This document shows positions 34,065 through 43,250 of a DNA stretch of 64,000 nucleotides, in pieces (the stretch's first letter is position 1; every line of letters starts with the position of its first letter). The stretch is from Nonomuraea fuscirosea (GTDB taxonomy: Bacteria > Actinomycetota > Actinomycetes > Streptosporangiales > Streptosporangiaceae): positions 1 through 64,000 of the forward strand of contig NZ_PVNG01000034.1 in the NCBI RefSeq assembly GCF_003001935.1, read 5' to 3'. Below the pieces are notes generated by a model that was given only the letters and a program-made list of their open reading frames with translations, did not search any database and was not told the DNA's origin. A program made the position numbers and the translations under genes.

Positions 34065-34784
34065 TCAGGGACGGCGAAGGCGGGTGACGAACTTGTAGCG
34101 GTCGCCGCGGTAGAGCGACTGGGCCCACTCGACGGGGTTGCCGTCGGCGTCGAAGGCATGCCGGGTGAGCAGCAGCATCGGCAGGCCCACGTCCACGCCC
34201 AGGGCCTTGGCGTCGTAGGGGGTGGCCAGGACGGTCTCGATGATCTCCTCGGCGTCCGTCAGCCGTACGTTGTAGGCGTTGTGCAGCGTCTCGTACAGGG
34301 ACGCGTGCACCTCCAGCTCGCGCCGCAGGCGGGGGAAGCGGCGGGCGGACAGATGGGTGGTGTCGATCGAGACCGGCTCGCCGTTGGCGAGCCTGAGGCG
34401 GTGGATGCGCAGCACGCGGCCGCCGGGGTTGATGGCCAGGCGGCGCGCCAGCGCCTCGTCCGCGGTGAGGTAGCCGATCTCCAGTATCTTGGTGTCCGGC
34501 TCCAGGCCGGCCGTGCGCAGATCCCCGATGTACGACGTCAGCTGCAGCACCTGCGCGACCTTGGGCTGCGCCACGAAGGTGCCCTTGCCCTGGATGCGCA
34601 GCAGCCGCCCCTCGACCACGAGCTCGGTCAGCGCCTGCCGCACGGTGGTGCGCGAGGTCTCGAACCGGACGGCCAGCGTGCGCTCGGGCGGCAGCGCCGT
34701 GCCGGCCGGAAGGGTCTTGGTGAGTTCGAGCAGGGCCCGTTTCACGTCGTAGTACTTCGGTACGCGGGGGCTGTCGTCGCTCAC
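34065..34784 (-). CDS. dasR: GntR/HutC-family regulator, DasR-like
   Basis: The 239-residue protein has a GntR winged helix (PPERTLAVRFETSRTTVRQALTEL in pieces) and a UTRA effector domain. Overall it follows Streptomyces DasR closely: VPKYY near the N-terminus, EGRLLRIQGKGTFVA and the ending YRGDRYKFVTRLRRP. DasR binds glucosamine phosphates and controls N-acetylglucosamine and chitin use and development. The start is GTG 34784 with GAAGGTGAG upstream. Confidence 0.85.
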   Translation of the reverse strand: MSDDSPRVPKYYDVKRALLELTKTLPAGTALPPERTLAVRFETSRTTVRQALTELVVEGRLLRIQGKGTFVAQPKVAQVLQLTSYIGDLRTAGLEPDTKILEIGYLTADEALARRLAINPGGRVLRIHRLRLANGEPVSIDTTHLSARRFPRLRRELEVHASLYETLHNAYNVRLTDAEEIIETVLATPYDAKALGVDVGLPMLLLTRHAFDADGNPVEWAQSLYRGDRYKFVTRLRRP

Positions 34785-35271
34785 GCTCTCACCTTCACTT
34801 CTGCCACGGCGGTGAGGGCGTGTCTGGTCACCGCGAGATCATCGGAACTCACTTTGGCCCGAGTGGTCAACCGCGGGCTTGCACAGCCGACCGGCGCCGT
34901 GCGCGTACGGGTGCGGGCACGCGCGGATCCGGGCAGCTCAGGTTGATGGTGAAGGATATCCACAGCAGCGTGCGCGATCGCAACCGAGGCCGGTTCGCGC
35001 GTCGTGTCGCGGCTTGGCCACCTGCCCGTGTGGATCACCTCCGGCTCGCCGCTCAGAGTCACGTCCCGGACGCGGAACGGCGTTGGCGATGTGACGGTTC
35101 TCACATTATGAGATTTCGGGAAAAGTCCAGCTAGGTGGGACAGTGTCGTATCTGCGCTCACCATGCCACCGCGCCGGTGTGCGACGCCGGACGATCGCGT
35201 CGTCCCTGGTGAGAGGGGTCCACGCGCGGGCCGGTTTGGTTGTTGCGGGGAAAAGCACGCATGATGCAGTC
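34785..35271. other. Divergent spacer between dasR and pdtaS
   Basis: This 487-bp region separates divergent regulators. It holds one clear palindrome, TCTCA-N5-TGAGA at 35099-35113, in an AT-rich pocket. A - strand frame (35164-34781) ends in a GTGA overlap with dasR, but its composition and lack of motifs make it doubtful. I see no DasR-type site. Confidence 0.45.
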
Positions 35272-36741
35272 GTGCCGACTCTCAGCGACCTCGTAGCCCG
35301 CCACACCGCGCTCGACGAGGCGGATCTCGACTGGTTGCACTCGCTGGTCTCCGACTGGCAGTTGCTGGCCGACCTGTCCTTCGCCGACCTCGTCCTGTGG
35401 GCGCCGCTGCTGGGCGAGAACGGCTGGATCGCGATCGCCCAGATGCGCCCCACGACCGGCCCCACCGTCTACCACGACGACATCGTCGGCAGCGTGGCCG
35501 CCAAGGGCGAGCGCCAGCTCATCGACACGGCCTGGAACGAGCGGCGCATCTGCCGCGAGGGCGATCCCGACTGGTCCACCGGCGTCCCCGTCAGGGAGGA
35601 GACGATCCCCGTGCGCCGGGCCGTCGAGGGCGGCGAGGCCCGTTTCCTCGCGGTCATCCAGCGCTCCACCAACCTGTCCTCGGCCCGCACCCCGTCCCGG
35701 CTGGAGCTGACCTACCTGCAGAGCGCCTCGGACCTGGCGCAGATGGTGGCCGAGGGGCGCTTCCCGTTCTCCGGCGAGGAGCCGATCCTGGTGCGCTCGC
35801 CGCGCGTCGGCGACGGGCTGCTCAGGCTCGACCGGGCCGGCCGGGTGACGTACGCCTCCCCCAACGCGCTGTCCGCGTACCGGCGGCTCGGACTGCACGC
35901 CGACCTGGTCGGCGCCGAGCTGGGCCGGGTCACCGCCGCGCTGTGCTATTCGGACGAGCCGATCAACGAAGACCTGATGATCGTGGCGAGTGGCCGCGCG
36001 GCCAAGGAGACCGAGGTCGAGTCCGGCGGCACGATCGTGCAGCTCAGAGCCATCCCGCTGATCGTCGGCGGCGGCCGGATCGGCGCGCTGGTGCTCATCA
36101 GGGACGTGACCGAGCTGCGCCGGCGCGAGCGCGAGCTGATGACGAAGGACGCCACGATCCGCGAGATCCACCACCGGGTCAAGAACAACCTGCAGACCGT
36201 CGCCGCCCTGCTCAGGCTGCAGGCCAGACGGCTGCAGGTGCCCGAGGGCCGCGAGGCGCTGGAGGAGGCGGTACGCCGGGTGGGGTCGATCGCCATCGTG
36301 CACGAGACCCTGTCTCACGCGCCCGAGGAGTTCGTGGACTTCGACGAGATCGCCGACCGCGTGATCGCGATGGCCGGTGAGGTGTCGTCGCCCGAGGTGG
36401 CCGTGACGCCCAGGCGGGTGGGGGTGTTCGGTGTGCTGCCTTCGCTCATCGCCACACCGCTGGCGATGGCGCTGACCGAGCTGTTGCAGAACGCGTTGCA
36501 GCATGGGCGGCCCAAACGGCTGGAGGTGGTGGTGGAGCCCACGGCTGAGCGGCTCACCGTGACCGTCTGGGACGACGGGCTCGGCCTGCCCAGCGGCTTC
36601 GACCTCGACAGTTCGACCAGCCTGGGGCTGCAGATCGTGCGGACGCTGGTGGAGGGAGAGCTGTCCGGGCGGCTCACCATTGAGCCGCGCCTGGAGGGCG
36701 GCACGGAGGTCGTGCTGTCGATCCCGCTCCCGGCCGGCTGA
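35272..36741 (+). CDS. pdtaS: Soluble sensor histidine kinase PdtaS
   Basis: The 489-residue protein lacks membrane segments. It has an N-terminal GAF-like domain (about 5-160), a PAS domain (about 175-285) and a HisKA_2/HATPase module with REIHHRVKNNLQTVAALLRL as the phospho-acceptor box and DDGLGLPSGF in the ATPase. This is the PdtaS (Rv3220c) layout, whose partner is an RNA-binding antiterminator regulator. GTG 35272 is chosen because homology begins at PTLSDLVARH. The next gene is whiB1, as in M. tuberculosis. Confidence 0.9.
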   Translation: MPTLSDLVARHTALDEADLDWLHSLVSDWQLLADLSFADLVLWAPLLGENGWIAIAQMRPTTGPTVYHDDIVGSVAAKGERQLIDTAWNERRICREGDPDWSTGVPVREETIPVRRAVEGGEARFLAVIQRSTNLSSARTPSRLELTYLQSASDLAQMVAEGRFPFSGEEPILVRSPRVGDGLLRLDRAGRVTYASPNALSAYRRLGLHADLVGAELGRVTAALCYSDEPINEDLMIVASGRAAKETEVESGGTIVQLRAIPLIVGGGRIGALVLIRDVTELRRRERELMTKDATIREIHHRVKNNLQTVAALLRLQARRLQVPEGREALEEAVRRVGSIAIVHETLSHAPEEFVDFDEIADRVIAMAGEVSSPEVAVTPRRVGVFGVLPSLIATPLAMALTELLQNALQHGRPKRLEVVVEPTAERLTVTVWDDGLGLPSGFDLDSSTSLGLQIVRTLVEGELSGRLTIEPRLEGGTEVVLSIPLPAG

Positions 36742-36859
36742 CGGCGCCGCACGCGCGCGGGGCCGCCGTACGTCGGGGGAGAGGTTGATCCGGGCTGCTC
36801 GTCCGGCCGGGCCGGTTCAGCCTGGTCGGTGCGCCCGCGTCGGTTCGGTTGTGGTTGGA

Positions 36860-37114
36860 TCAGGCCGTGAGACGGGCGCGGGTGCGAGCGGTGCGGCGCT
36901 TGAGCGCGCGACGCTCGTCCTCGCTCAGACCGCCCCAGACGCCGGCGTCCTGACCGGACTCCAGCGCCCACTTGAGGCAGGCTTCCACGGCCGGGCAGGA
37001 ACGACAGACCTGCTTGGCCTCGTCGATCTGCATGAGTGCCGGGCCGGTGTTGCCGATCGGGAAGAACAACTCGGGGTCCACGTCACGGCAGGCAGCTCGG
37101 TGGCGCCAGTCCAT
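36860..37114 (-). CDS. whiB1: WhiB-family iron-sulphur regulator (WhiB1)
   Basis: The 84-residue protein has the four cluster Cys (C9, then CRSCP and C46) and the GVWGG turn, followed by an Arg-rich DNA-binding tail. WhiB1 proteins bind the sigma-A subunit and react with nitric oxide. It faces pdtaS and precedes a lipid kinase gene, the Rv3220c-Rv3219-Rv3218 order. Confidence 0.94.
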   Translation of the reverse strand: MDWRHRAACRDVDPELFFPIGNTGPALMQIDEAKQVCRSCPAVEACLKWALESGQDAGVWGGLSEDERRALKRRTARTRARLTA

Positions 37115-37383
37115 GCGTCCACTCCTTAGTAGATGGAGCCTCTGGTCGGCTCCGCGCGGCTACTTTGTGAAGAGTTTCACTAACTTGCGCGAACAATGAC
37201 CCGGCTCCGTGTGTGGACCGGGCTTGCCCGTGGACGGTCAGGTGCGAACCTCGGGGTGTTAAAGGTCCTACCTTCCGACATCCCTGAGCTTTTCAGCCAC
37301 GGAGAGTGCACGCAAGGGGGTTGACGGGAAGTTTTGGCGGTTATGGATGTCGGATGCGTCACACAATGACCGAATGTAACCAG

Positions 37384-38361
37384 CTAGACCAGCACTTGTA
37401 ACGCGTTCGGGGTAGACCGGAAAGTTACCGACTCGCGTTCGCCCAGGTAGTCGCCGTCCAGCTGGAAGGCCACCGGGCGCTCCGCGGTGAGCGTGAACTC
37501 GGCCTCGTCGTGGAGCTGCACGAGGTTCCGGCCGGACGGAAGAATGTCACTCTCCGTAAGGATATGACGGATGACTCCGGCGAGGGTCATCGGGCCCATC
37601 CGGCGCAGCCCCAGGAGGTCGAGGCCGGTCTCGAAGCTGGCCCAGGGGGTGGGGCGGACGGGCTTGCTGCCCACGTACGTCCACGGTGAGGTGTTGGAGA
37701 TGATCGCCATGAAGACGCCTCTGGCCGCCGGGATGCCGGGGCCGGTCACCGTCATCGCGGGATGCCGCTTGTCCGTGGCCAGATAGTGCCTCAGGGCCGT
37801 GTTCACATACCGTGCGGGGGTAGCTTTACGGCCGGTGCCCCGCAGGCCCTCCACGGCCCGTACAACCTCTGCGTCGTATCCCATCCCGGAGCAGAAGGTG
37901 AAATATCGTGACTGGTCCTCCCAGAGGGCCTGCCCCAAACCCACCGTCCTGCGTCGGCCCTCCCTGAGCGCCTCCAGCACGACTCCGGTGGACTCCGTCG
38001 GGTCGTTCGGCAGGCCGAGCGCGCGGGCGAAGACGTTCGCGCTGCCGCCGGGGATGACCACGAGCGCCGGCCGGCCCGCGCTCGGGTCGTCGGCGTGCTC
38101 GTTCCTGAGCGGGGTCGCGTCGCCGTTCACCGGGTTCAGCAGGCCGTTGACGGTCTCGTTGATCGTCCCGTCGCCGCCGAGCACGGCGACGACGTCGTAA
38201 CCCTTGGCCCGCGCGGTCGCGGCCAGCGCCGCGGCGTGGCCGCGGTAGCGGGTCTCCTCGACGGCGAGCCGCACCGCCGCGCCGAGCGCGCGGATCAGCA
38301 CGTCCCGGGTACGGGCGTTCGTGGTGGTGGCCTTGGGGTTGACCAGCAGCATGGCGCGCAT
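37384..38361 (-). CDS. Diacylglycerol kinase-family lipid kinase
   Basis: The 325-residue protein starts MRAMLLVNPKATTT and has the nucleotide-binding GGDGTINETVNG near residues 62-73 and PGGSANVFARALG near 104. These are hallmarks of the DAG/sphingosine kinase superfamily. The lipid substrate is not known. A 269-bp spacer separates its end from whiB1. Confidence 0.88.
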   Translation of the reverse strand: MRAMLLVNPKATTTNARTRDVLIRALGAAVRLAVEETRYRGHAAALAATARAKGYDVVAVLGGDGTINETVNGLLNPVNGDATPLRNEHADDPSAGRPALVVIPGGSANVFARALGLPNDPTESTGVVLEALREGRRRTVGLGQALWEDQSRYFTFCSGMGYDAEVVRAVEGLRGTGRKATPARYVNTALRHYLATDKRHPAMTVTGPGIPAARGVFMAIISNTSPWTYVGSKPVRPTPWASFETGLDLLGLRRMGPMTLAGVIRHILTESDILPSGRNLVQLHDEAEFTLTAERPVAFQLDGDYLGERESVTFRSTPNALQVLV

Positions 38362-38450
38362 ATCGCCAGCGTAGCCGGTGAGCTTGTCCGGCTTATCGGC
38401 CGAACGTCCCGTTTCTCGCGCCGCCAGGCCCGGGGAGTAGGGTACGGATC

Positions 38451-38834
38451 GTGAACGGTCGCCCGCTTACCCTGCTCATCGCCGCCGCGGTAGTCGCCGT
38501 GGAGGGTCTGGTCGCGCTCGGGCTCGGCGTCTTCGTCGCGGTGGAGACCCTGACCGGGACGCCCGACGACATGACCTCCGCCGTGGCGGAGGCGGTGTTC
38601 GGGCTGCTGATCGGCGCCGGCCTGCTCTGGGTGGCGTGGGGCGGGCTGTTCATGATGGAGCGGTGGGGGAGGTCGCCGGCCGTGGTGACCCAGATCTTCA
38701 TGCTCCCCGTCGGCGGGACGCTCATCACGTCGGACCTGCCGCAGCTCGGCATCCCGCTGATCGTGGTGGCACTGGCGGGACTCGCGACGCTGCTGGCGCC
38801 CCCCACCACCCATGCTCTCTACGGCGACGGTTAG
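38451..38834 (+). CDS. Small integral membrane protein, unknown function
   Basis: The 127-residue protein has about four hydrophobic helices (5-30, 44-66, 78-92 and 98-116) and starts at GTG. I do not recognise a family. Its end overlaps the convergent sigma-factor gene by four bases. It is otherwise a typical actinobacterial small membrane protein of unknown role. Confidence 0.75.
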   Translation: MNGRPLTLLIAAAVVAVEGLVALGLGVFVAVETLTGTPDDMTSAVAEAVFGLLIGAGLLWVAWGGLFMMERWGRSPAVVTQIFMLPVGGTLITSDLPQLGIPLIVVALAGLATLLAPPTTHALYGDG

Positions 38835-39631
38835 TCGTCCGCGGTCAGGCCCTCGCGCAGCTGGGCCAGCGTGCGGGCGAGCAGCCGCGAGACGTGCATC
38901 TGCGAGATGCCCAGCTCGGTGGCGATCTGCGACTGCGTCATGTTGCCGAAGAACCGCAGCAGCAGGATGCGCTTCTCGCGCGGCGGCAGCCGTTCGAGCA
39001 GCGGTTTGAGCGATTCGCGATATTCGACGCCTTCGAGCGACTCGTCCACGATGCCGAGGGAGTCGGACACCGCGGGGGCGTCGTCGTCGCCGGAGTCGGG
39101 CGCGTCGAGGGAGACCGTGGAGTAGGCGTTGGCCGACTCGAGCCCTTCGAGCACCTCCTCCTCGGTCATCTTCAGGTAGGCGGCCAGCTCGGACACGGTC
39201 GGCGCGCGGCCCTCGCGCTGCGAGAGGTCGCTGATCGCCTTCGTCAGCGAGAGCTTCAGCTCCTGGAGCCGGCGCGGCACGCGGACCGCCCAGCCCTTGT
39301 CGCGGAAGTGCCGCTTGATCTCACCGACGATGGTGGGCGTGGCGTAGGTGGAGAACTCCACCCCGCGCGCCAGGTCGAACCGGTCGATCGACTTGATCAG
39401 GCCGATGGTCGCGACCTGGGTGAGGTCGTCGAGCCACTCGCCCCTGTTGCGGAAGCGGCGAGCCAGGTATTCGACCAGCGGAAGGTGAAGCTCGACCAGC
39501 TCATCCCTGATGCGCTGGCGGCGCGGCTCCTCGGGGCCCAGCTCGGCCAGCTCGGCGAAGAGCATGCGGGCGCGAACCCTGTCGGGCACGGCGTGTTCGC
39601 TCGTGGCCATGGCTCCAGTCCTTTCCGTCAC
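38831..39631 (-). CDS. Alternative sigma factor, SigB/SigF family
   Basis: The 266-residue sigma factor has regions 2 (HLPLVEYLARRFRNRGE, LTQVATIGLIKSIDRFD), 3 and 4 (LGISQMHVSRLLARTLAQL) and no region 1.1. This is the stress and sporulation sigma group of Actinobacteria. The start ATG at 39631 overlaps the stop of its RsbW-like anti-sigma gene (ATGA), so the two are coupled. Confidence 0.93.
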   Translation of the reverse strand: MTERTGAMATSEHAVPDRVRARMLFAELAELGPEEPRRQRIRDELVELHLPLVEYLARRFRNRGEWLDDLTQVATIGLIKSIDRFDLARGVEFSTYATPTIVGEIKRHFRDKGWAVRVPRRLQELKLSLTKAISDLSQREGRAPTVSELAAYLKMTEEEVLEGLESANAYSTVSLDAPDSGDDDAPAVSDSLGIVDESLEGVEYRESLKPLLERLPPREKRILLLRFFGNMTQSQIATELGISQMHVSRLLARTLAQLREGLTADD

Positions 39632-40065
39632 GCCGGCCCCGCCGCACTGTGGGCCGCGCCTCGGCGCTTACGCAGGACGATCGCCATGCGATCAGGAGAG
39701 TCGGTCACGGCGTCCACGTCGTCGGCCAGGGCGGTCAGCACCATCCAGGCGAAGTCGTCACGCTTGGGCGCGGAGCTGCCGACGGTGGCAACCTCGACCC
39801 TGACCTGCATCTCCTGCCCGGTGAGCTCGAACTCCGCGGTCAGGTCGGTGCCGGGCACCGCCTCGCTGAGCAGCATCGCGCAGGCCTCGTCGACCGCGAT
39901 CCGCAGGTCCTCGATCTCGTCCAGGGTGAAGTCAAGCCGCGCCGCCAGGCCGGCGGTAGCCGTACGCAGCACAGACAGGTAGGCACTCGCCGCGGGGAGC
40001 CTGATGCTCACCACGTCACGGATGCCGGCCACGCCTTCCGCGCGCGTCTCGGTTTCCTCGGTCAC
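39628..40065 (-). CDS. rsbW: RsbW-like anti-sigma factor (serine kinase)
   Basis: The 145-residue protein has the HATPase_c_2 fold with AVDEACAMLL (N-box) and SPDRMAIVLRK at the end, like RsbW/SpoIIAB. It should bind the downstream sigma factor until an anti-anti-sigma protein releases it; no such gene is adjacent. The GTG start is preceded by GAGGAGGAAC. Confidence 0.88.
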   Translation of the reverse strand: MTEETETRAEGVAGIRDVVSIRLPAASAYLSVLRTATAGLAARLDFTLDEIEDLRIAVDEACAMLLSEAVPGTDLTAEFELTGQEMQVRVEVATVGSSAPKRDDFAWMVLTALADDVDAVTDSPDRMAIVLRKRRGAAHSAAGPA

Positions 40066-40148
40066 GTTCCTCCTCGCGAATCCGACGCTGACTGCAACTT
40101 ACCGCCCCTGAGCGGTGCTTGGACTAATCAGACTCGCCATCAACGGAA

Positions 40149-40183
40149 AAGGCTCTGCGCGGCCTGCCGCCACGCAGAGCCTT
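40149..40183 (-). terminator. Terminator of sodN
   Basis: AAGGCTCTGCG (40149-40159) pairs with CGCAGAGCCTT (40173-40183) around a 13-base loop, just past the sodN stop. It separates sodN from rsbW on the same strand. Confidence 0.75.
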
Positions 40184-40193
40184 ATGTGCCGTT

Positions 40194-40595
40194 TTAGGCG
40201 GCCTTGGTCTCCCAGAAGATCTTCGAGATTTCGTCGATCTTGCCCAGAAGGTCCTCGGCCTTGGCCACGTCGACGGTGCCCTTGGCGCCCGCCGCGCCGG
40301 CCAGCTTCGTGGCGTCCCAGAAGAGCTGGTGCAGCTGCGGGTACTGCTCCAGGTGCGGCGGCTTGAAGTAGTCGGTCCACAGCACCCAGAGGTGGTGCTT
40401 GACGAGCTCGGCGCGCTCTTCCTTGATGGTGATGGCGCGGGCGCGGAAGACCGGGTCCTCGTTGCCGGCGTACTTCTCCATGATCGCCTTGACCGACTCG
40501 GCCTCGATGCGGGCCTGAGCGGGGTCGTAGACGCCGCAGGGCAGGTCGCAGTGGGCGGAAGCGACATGCTTGGGTCGTAGCAGTCGTGCGAGCAT
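40194..40595 (-). CDS. sodN: Nickel superoxide dismutase precursor
   Basis: The 133-residue precursor has the nickel hook HCDLPCGVYDPAQA after a 14-residue leader, MLARLLRPKHVASA. Cleavage before the His makes the N-terminal ligand. FKPPHLEQYPQLHQLFW near the middle and KIFWETK at the end also match Streptomyces SodN. ATG 40595 is set by the leader length and the GGAAGGA ribosome-binding site. The maturation protease gene is divergent next door. Expression usually depends on nickel. Confidence 0.97.
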   Translation of the reverse strand: MLARLLRPKHVASAHCDLPCGVYDPAQARIEAESVKAIMEKYAGNEDPVFRARAITIKEERAELVKHHLWVLWTDYFKPPHLEQYPQLHQLFWDATKLAGAAGAKGTVDVAKAEDLLGKIDEISKIFWETKAA

Positions 40596-40684
40596 CAGAA
40601 AATCCTTCCTGGATGCTGAATCATCTTGGTCCACAACCGACCTTACTCGTGTCTCAACACCTGCGGACTAGGGGGTAGCGGCCG

Positions 40685-40990
40685 ATGAGAGTGCGTGTCG
40701 AGGGCGACTCGATGCGCCCGGCGCTGGTGCCGGGCGACTGGCTGCTCGTACGCAGGGGCGCCGCGGTGCGTCCCGGCGACGTCGTGGTGGCCCGGCTGCC
40801 CGGCGATCCCGATCGGCTCATCGTGAAACGGGCCCGGTGGCACGGGGCGGAGGGGTGGTGGCTGGAGAGCGACAACCAGCGGGCCGGCGGGCGCCGGGAC
40901 AGCTGGGACTTCGGGCCCGTCGAGGACGTCGTGGGCCGCGTGGTGCTGCGTTACTGGCCGCTGCGGCGGCGGGGCGGGAAGAAGCGCTGA
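40685..40990 (+). CDS. sodX: Nickel superoxide dismutase maturation protease
   Basis: The 101-residue S26-type peptidase has the catalytic Ser in GDSMRPAL and Lys in VKRARW. Enzymes of this type remove the SodN leader so that nickel can bind. It is divergent from sodN across 89 bp, where I see no clear Nur-type palindrome. Confidence 0.92.
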   Translation: MRVRVEGDSMRPALVPGDWLLVRRGAAVRPGDVVVARLPGDPDRLIVKRARWHGAEGWWLESDNQRAGGRRDSWDFGPVEDVVGRVVLRYWPLRRRGGKKR

Positions 40991-41044
40991 GCGGCCTGTG
41001 CGGACGTTCGGGGAGCCGCCCAGGAGGGTTCCGGAGATCGTCCA

Positions 41045-41117
41045 CGGACCGTCAGGGGACCGGCCAGGGGCGTCAGAGGATCGGCTGAGGGGCGTCAGGG
41101 GGCCGGCTAAGGGGCGT
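41045..41117 (+). repeat. ~22-bp tandem repeat overlapping a stop codon
   Basis: Three and a half units of about 22 bp (GGGGCGTCAG...CGGCTGAG-like) run into the last codons and stop (41107-41109) of the CGNR zinc-finger gene. The + strand is G-rich like most other arrays here. Confidence 0.75.
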
Positions 41118-41532
41118 CGTTCCTGCGGCGGGCGCGGAAGGCGGCCACGTTCGCCCGGCTGGCGCAGCGGGCCGAGCAGTAGCGGCGGGAACGGTTGGAT
41201 GAGGTGTCGAGGAAGGCCAGGCCGCAGTGCGGCTCCCGGCAGCGGCCCAGCCGGTCCACGCCCAGCTCGGCGACGACCGCGGCCAGGCCCATCACCGCGG
41301 TCGCGGCCGGGTCGTCGGCCAGGTGCAGGTGCCAGGGGCCGTCGTGGTCGGAGAGCTGGTGGCGTACGGGATAGCGCACGAGCAGCGCGTTGAGCAGCGC
41401 GGCCACGGCCCGGTCGTCGCCGGCCGCGTCGAACACGCCGGCCAGCTCGTCACGCAGCCGCCTGAGCTCGGGCGGCGGCTCGGGATCGTTGGCCAGCCGG
41501 ACCGCCCACTCGGCGTAAGAGGTGAGGTCCAT
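41107..41532 (-). CDS. CGNR zinc-finger DNA-binding protein (ABATE type)
   Basis: The 141-residue protein has the N-terminal ABATE region (ALLNALLVRYPVRHQLSDHDGP) and the C-terminal CGNR-type finger: CREPHC, DTSSNRSRRYC and SARCASRANVAAFRARR. Members act as stress-linked transcriptional regulators. It is shorter than many (usually about 180-200), mostly in the N-terminal part. Its final codons coincide with a tandem repeat. Confidence 0.85.
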   Translation of the reverse strand: MDLTSYAEWAVRLANDPEPPPELRRLRDELAGVFDAAGDDRAVAALLNALLVRYPVRHQLSDHDGPWHLHLADDPAATAVMGLAAVVAELGVDRLGRCREPHCGLAFLDTSSNRSRRYCSARCASRANVAAFRARRRNDAP

Positions 41533-41635
41533 CCCGGTCCATTACAGCAGAGGCGGGGCGGCCCGGCGAAACAGGCGGCAGAGGCTCGGGACACCCGCAT
41601 ACCGGCGGCCGGGGCTCCGGCATACCGGTGAGCGG

Positions 41636-41674
41636 CGGCCGGGGCGCCCGCGTTCGATGCGGGCGCCCCGGCCG
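41636..41674 (-). terminator. Strong hairpin after the amino-acid transporter operon
   Basis: A 16-bp perfect stem (41636-41651 with 41659-41674) closes on a 7-base loop (GTTCGAT), directly downstream of the ATPase gene stop. It also follows the start side of the CGNR gene region and is likely the operon terminator. Confidence 0.8.
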
Positions 41675-41679
41675 AACGC

Positions 41680-42419
<740 letters not shown>

Positions 42420-42423
<4 letters not shown>

Positions 42424-43247
42424 CGCGTCCTCCCCTTTCGCCCCTCCAGCCGGGAGGCGAGATAACCCAGCGGGATGGTGACGATCAGGTACGTGATGCC
42501 GGCGACCATGATGGGCGTGGCGTTGGCGAACTGGGAGGCCAGGTCGTTGCCGAACTTGGCCAGCTCGACGTACTCGCCGGACACCCCGAGGAACAGCACC
42601 AGCGACGAGTCCTTGAGCAGGGACACGAACTGGTTGGTGGTCGGCGGGATGACCATGCGGATCGCCTGCGGGATCACCACGGTGACCTGGGCCCTGGTGG
42701 CGGACATGCCCAGGGACCTGGCGGCCTCCGTCTGCCCCTTGGGCACGGCCTGCAGGCCCGCGCGGAAGACCTCCGCCTGATAGGCGGCGCCGACCAGGCC
42801 GAGCCCGAGTATGCCCTGTCCGTACGTGCCGCCGGGCACCTGGAAGCCCGGCAGCGCCAGCGGCAGGAACGTGATCATCAGGAAGATCAGCAGCGCGGGC
42901 AGGCCGCGGAAGATCTCGATGTAGACGACCGCGATCCACCGGTACGGCAGGACCTGCGAGAGCCGCATGAGGGCCAGCAGCAGCCCGAACACGAACGCGA
43001 AGAGGAACCCGCCCACCGTGTAGATGATCGTGTTGCGCAACGCGACGGTGAACAGGTCGGGCAGCGCCTCCTTCGCCACGTCGATCTTGGCGAAGTTCTC
43101 GGCGAGGCTGCCCCAGTCGGCGTACAGGACGACGGCCACGAGCGCCAAGGCCAGCACGACGTACTGGACGCCGCGGGTGACCTGCTGCTTCTTCCGGGGG
43201 CTGAGCCTGGCGCGGCCAGGCTCAGCCGTCTTCGGCTGGTCGGCCAT
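42420..43247 (-). CDS. Polar amino-acid ABC transporter permease
   Basis: The 275-residue permease has about five hydrophobic segments and the coupling loop AARSLGMSATRAQVTVVIPQA of the HisMQ family. It has a single permease gene, so it may act as a homodimer. It lies between the ATPase and receptor genes in one operon, with a 3-bp gap after the receptor. Confidence 0.95.
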
Positions 43248-43250
43248 GCG

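Noticed and set aside
34781..35164. 127-residue - strand frame ending in a GTGA overlap with dasR
   Set aside because: The overlap is suggestive, but codon usage is uneven and there is no motif or good ribosome-binding site. Kept only as a note in the spacer entry.
37384..37412. DasR-type site at the end of the lipid kinase gene (CTGGTCTAGCTGG)
   Set aside because: Only one half matches the known DasR pattern and it lies at a gene's 3' end rather than in a promoter.
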